Shown here in pieces: positions 44,852 to 64,000 of a stretch of DNA of 64,000 nucleotides. The notes below the pieces were generated by a model. The model worked only from the letters and a program-made list of their open reading frames with translations, was not told the origin of the DNA and did not search any database. Position numbers and translations under genes: made by a program. Numbering within the stretch: the first letter of the stretch is position 1; the number at the start of each line of letters is the position of its first letter. Origin of the DNA: Marthasterias glacialis (taxonomy: Eukaryota; Echinodermata; Asteroidea; Forcipulatida; Asteriidae); NCBI GenBank assembly GCA_911728455.2, contig OU452229.1:20278754-20342753 (forward strand), written 5' to 3'.

Positions 44852-47800
44852 GGTTGAACGAGAAGGGTGATTTTAATAAATTTATTTTGTAAATTTGACC
44901 AGCATTTTTCATTTTTGGTTGAATTTAGTGGAAAAACGGTTTTTCGACAGATATTCTATGGTAACGGCAATCTGATTTTTCACAAAAGACTTTTATAGGC
45001 ATTATGTTTGTAAAATAACTGACAACTGAGTGGTAAAGTGGAGCTGGTCGCGAGTGACTGATGAGCTATTCCTCGGCGTTGGGGGCGTTGTTGACGGTAC
45101 ATTACCTGGGGCCCGCCTCGAGTCATGTATTTACGTATTCGATCATGAAAAATATTGTCGTTCACCAGACTCTTCGTTCATTTCCAACGCAAATTGAGAT
45201 CGTGTTGCGGATCAAAAAAATGATACCATCTAAGTTTACAAACGTCCCGTTGTATTGAAGGAAAAAATTCGTCACATTTCAAGTTGTAACCCGATCTGTA
45301 TTTTATCACAGTGAATGTTGTTTGGCGGATTGGTGAGAATATGCACTTATATGTAGGTAAATATGTCATCTTTTGCGATATTGTGCTTTCGTGTTTTAGA
45401 AAAATCTCATCACAAATTCAGCTGTTGAAAAGAGCTAGGGTATTTTTTTTGTATTAAAATAATTCTTGTTTTTTGGTTGAAGACGTTGTTATTCAACATC
45501 ACACACCATGTCGATCACAGTGACAAATGATTTTGTGTTGTAGTGTTTCGAATTATTTGCATGGATGTAAAGTCGACAATCTTGTAAGTTTTTTGTAATT
45601 CTAGTGTTTGCAAGCTCAATCATTTCATTGGTACACACATAATGAGTCATTATTTTCAGTCTCTTACTACTTTGGTCAATACAACGCGTTGCACTGATTC
45701 AGTTGTAGTATCACAACTGTCACGTAGACTCCAGGCTATTCAATTATGGCAGAAATGCTGTTTCCGCTTGCTACTTTATCTCCCGGCTCCCTTAATTTAG
45801 GTAAAATTGTATCCTTACATGTCCAGGTTGACACAATGTATATAGAGAGGAACAGGCACTTTGAACCGTGTCTAAATCATGAAGAATTAACCATTTTAAC
45901 ATCTACGTTGGGCTTGACAACTTTACTCGCTAAACGCCATTTTAGTTCCTTTGGGCATGAATGTGCGAGAGTTCCCGCCGCGCGATGAAATGCCCACTTG
46001 GATTTTCTTTTTTAAAGGTCAGTAATAATTAGCTGTTTATTTACCAATTCCTCGAGAGGTATATTAAAAAGAACGGAAATAAAGCCCAACATCCATTAAA
46101 AAATTTACAAAATCCCTTTTGAAAGTGGCAGTCGGATATGGAAACTTTTCCTAAATTATTATTTTATTAATAATTAGCCATACTACTACCCACTACTCAC
46201 GACACTAGTGTGGCTGGCTGATTTTGACATACCAAATGATCCTTAGCCACACGTCCTAAGGACTCCGGAGTCCTAGTCCTAGTCATTATGCCCAGAGCCT
46301 GTGGTGGTACTGGGAACTTAACAATTTGTATGGTTGTGTGTAGCCCCATAAATAGGGCCAATCCTTGGCTTAGCACCTAGCACCATTGCAATCCAATCTT
46401 TGTGCCCACAGTGGTTTTCGACCTGCAACGTTCCTGACCATAAAACTTACCGATTGAAGATGCTTGCAGATGACCTTAATGCTGGAATTTGTTTTGAAAA
46501 AATGTTATTCAACAGAAATAACTGAGTACATGTGTGGGAATTCCTTGGTGAAGATGCCACCCAAATCATACTGCAGGCTGGTGTAATTTGTTATTGCAAG
46601 AAGTTGTTAGTGGCCTCACATTTCGACTCTAGCAGAGTCTTATTATTCTGTACCACGGTGAATGATGCTGAATGAATCAGACATTAGGAGAGTATAATTA
46701 AACTACGTACATGTTGTACATGTACACTACATCATGAACATACATGTACCTTTGCCATTCTTTCCTTCCAAAAACTGATATTTTTTATGCCGTTGGCACA
46801 AGCTACCACAAGGAGTCATTTCCCAATCAAATCGAACCACTCAAACAGAGTAGCCTACGCTCTGAAAAAATCATCAACAACTTGGTGGAATTGGAAGAGA
46901 CAAGGGGCAACAACTGCCAGTTTTGCTGCTTAATAGGAAGAGAAACCACTTGTTCCTTCTGGTAATTGAAGACCATTTCCACTTTTTCAAAAATGTGACA
47001 ACACTCTCATCTCGTCCAAATTCATGATGAGATGACGGGTAAGTTGAAAGGAGTGAACCTGAACATCATCCTGATGAGCATTTTCACACCCTCAGGTCCA
47101 TTTATGGCTGCACGCACACAACTCAAATAGACGGCAAAGCCATTTACGGCCTCGACGTTGTACAGTATCAAATAACAAACAGAAACAGTACCGTCCGTAC
47201 ATGTGCAGATATTCTGGAGTCACGAGGCTGCAGGTTGTCCCCTCCCCTGGCTCTCTGTTAGGTTTTTGTTGTATGCTGTATGTTGGGTGCATATTCCAAC
47301 AGATATGGTCTTGTTACAGACGTGTAATACGAGGCTTGATACTTCACGGAGGCAATCGCCTCCATGCCCCTGGTCATTGCCTTGGTGCCCCTCGAAATGT
47401 TCCAGTAGAAATGTTTAATTTCCCTTTCATAGAGGTGCCTTTTACAAAGGACTGTATCAGGCCTGCACAAAATTTGCTAATGGCCTCACGTTTCAACCCT
47501 AGCAGAGTCTTTCTCAAAGGCTAAATGACAACACACCACTCAAGTAAACTGAGTATCAGGCCTTTTTTCACAGTGGGCCTGTCGACGCTCCTGGAGGCTG
47601 CACCACTCTAGAGCCCCACTCCTTCCAACACTTTTGTGAAACACTGGACCTTAGGGAGTAATCATTGATAACAAAGCATGCTGCTTCTGCGCTCTTAACC
47701 ATAGCCTCCAGCCCTGCAACAGAAACAGTTCGCGCCAGAAAAGTAACAACTTTATTACAGTTTGTTCATGCATTTTTTTTTCTCCCTCCTCGTTATTAAA

Positions 47801-48118
47801 GATGAGAAATTCCCTTACATGTTATATCGTGACACTTTCTACTTTTTTTCCTTTTGATGAATTGCAGGGATTCAAGAAAATTACAGTAATTTGAAGTGAC
47901 GGTTTTCTTTTCATCACAACTGTCATGATCGGCTGAAGCAAAAAAAAAACGCTGGCGCTGTTTTTCGACTCGGATTGATTTTTGCATCATTGCTGTTGCC
48001 TTGTTTCACTTGAATATCAGCTCTGAGTGATAGTACGGTCTCTGGAACAGACAGGTGATATCTTCCTGATTTCCTTCAGTCAGGAGACTAGACGCTCCCC
48101 ACCTCAATCCTCGCAGGG
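44852..48118. other. Intergenic region upstream of CUL1
   Basis: No gene recognised. One MITE B copy lies at 47332. Small open frames at 45746 and 46744 lack recognisable domains. The CUL1 promoter and a probable non-coding first exon should lie here but could not be located by eye. Confidence 0.5.
47332..47465. repeat. MITE family B copy, complete
   Basis: Ends GAGGCTTGATACTTCACGGA and GACTGTATCAGGCCTG, with the interior CCTCCATGCCCCTGGTCATT once. That word is the unit amplified at 57413. Confidence 0.75.
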
Positions 48119-63582
<15,464 letters not shown>

Positions 63583-64000
63583 TAACTGAAGTTCCTTGTC
63601 ACACACAGGGCAATTTTTACTGCCAACTTATAGGAAACCAACTGCACTGCATACACGAAAGGAACACTTTGGTAGCGCAGGAGTTATTTTTTTAACGATT
63701 CCATACAATCCTTTAAGAAAATTATGTGAACATTGAAATGTGAATGCCTTTTCTTCTTGGAGGCTGCTTAGAACTGGTTGCCTGTAAATTATGGGACAGA
63801 AACAAAACATTCTGTTCAAATTAGAGGATACTCCATCATTGTTTTATTTTTAGAAGACTACACAGATTCCAATCCTCTAGTTTCCAATAAACGCACTATA
63901 CAGCCAACGTGTGATAGTTCCATCAAGCTAGATGATCATTTTAGTGAAAATGCTGTAAAACCATTCAAGTTTTTTTCAGGGATTTTGTGCGTGTTTTTAC

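Overview
This 64 kb window is animal nuclear DNA: AT-rich and intron-rich, with GT-AG introns and very many short transposable elements. The gene set and the repeats suggest a marine invertebrate deuterostome, most likely an echinoderm. The repeats include abundant palindromic MITEs, tRNA-derived SINEs and T-rich simple repeats. The organism call is inference only; no species-specific marker was recognised.

Three protein-coding genes and one tRNA gene can be supported, and all three proteins are on the + strand. (1) 842-31153: STT3B, the catalytic subunit of oligosaccharyltransferase. Seventeen coding exons join in frame to 732 residues plus the stop; only the N-terminal exon(s) lie left of the window. 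(2) 40869-42026: an intronless, divergent forkhead transcription factor of 385 aa. A roughly 1 kb 3' UTR candidate follows, packed with AUUUA motifs, then an AATAAA at 43098. (3) 48119-63555 and beyond: CUL1, the SCF ubiquitin ligase scaffold. Eleven coding exons give 492 codons in frame; the C-terminal RBX1-binding and neddylation part is off the right edge. (4) 44781-44851, minus strand: a complete tRNA-Gln(UUG) with a pol III T-run terminator.

Layout: 1-31 kb is STT3B exons in repeat-filled introns; 31-40.8 kb is its 3' UTR and intergenic DNA; 40.8-43.1 kb is the forkhead gene; 43-48 kb is intergenic with the tRNA; 48-64 kb is the 5' two thirds of CUL1. The three proteins do not form one pathway. 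STT3B glycosylates proteins in the ER, CUL1 ubiquitinates cytosolic and nuclear proteins, and the forkhead protein is a DNA-binding regulator. Their adjacency looks like ordinary animal synteny.

The most informative non-coding structure is the record of repeat activity. A 3' part of an STT3B exon plus its donor site has been duplicated and has decayed, and a SINE pair with an 11-bp target duplication later split the parental intron. One MITE sits inside another with a visible 6-bp target duplication. A 21-bp minisatellite has grown out of the inside of a MITE family. A tRNA-Leu-derived SINE family is present in at least six copies. No prokaryotic-style system, CRISPR array or operon is present.
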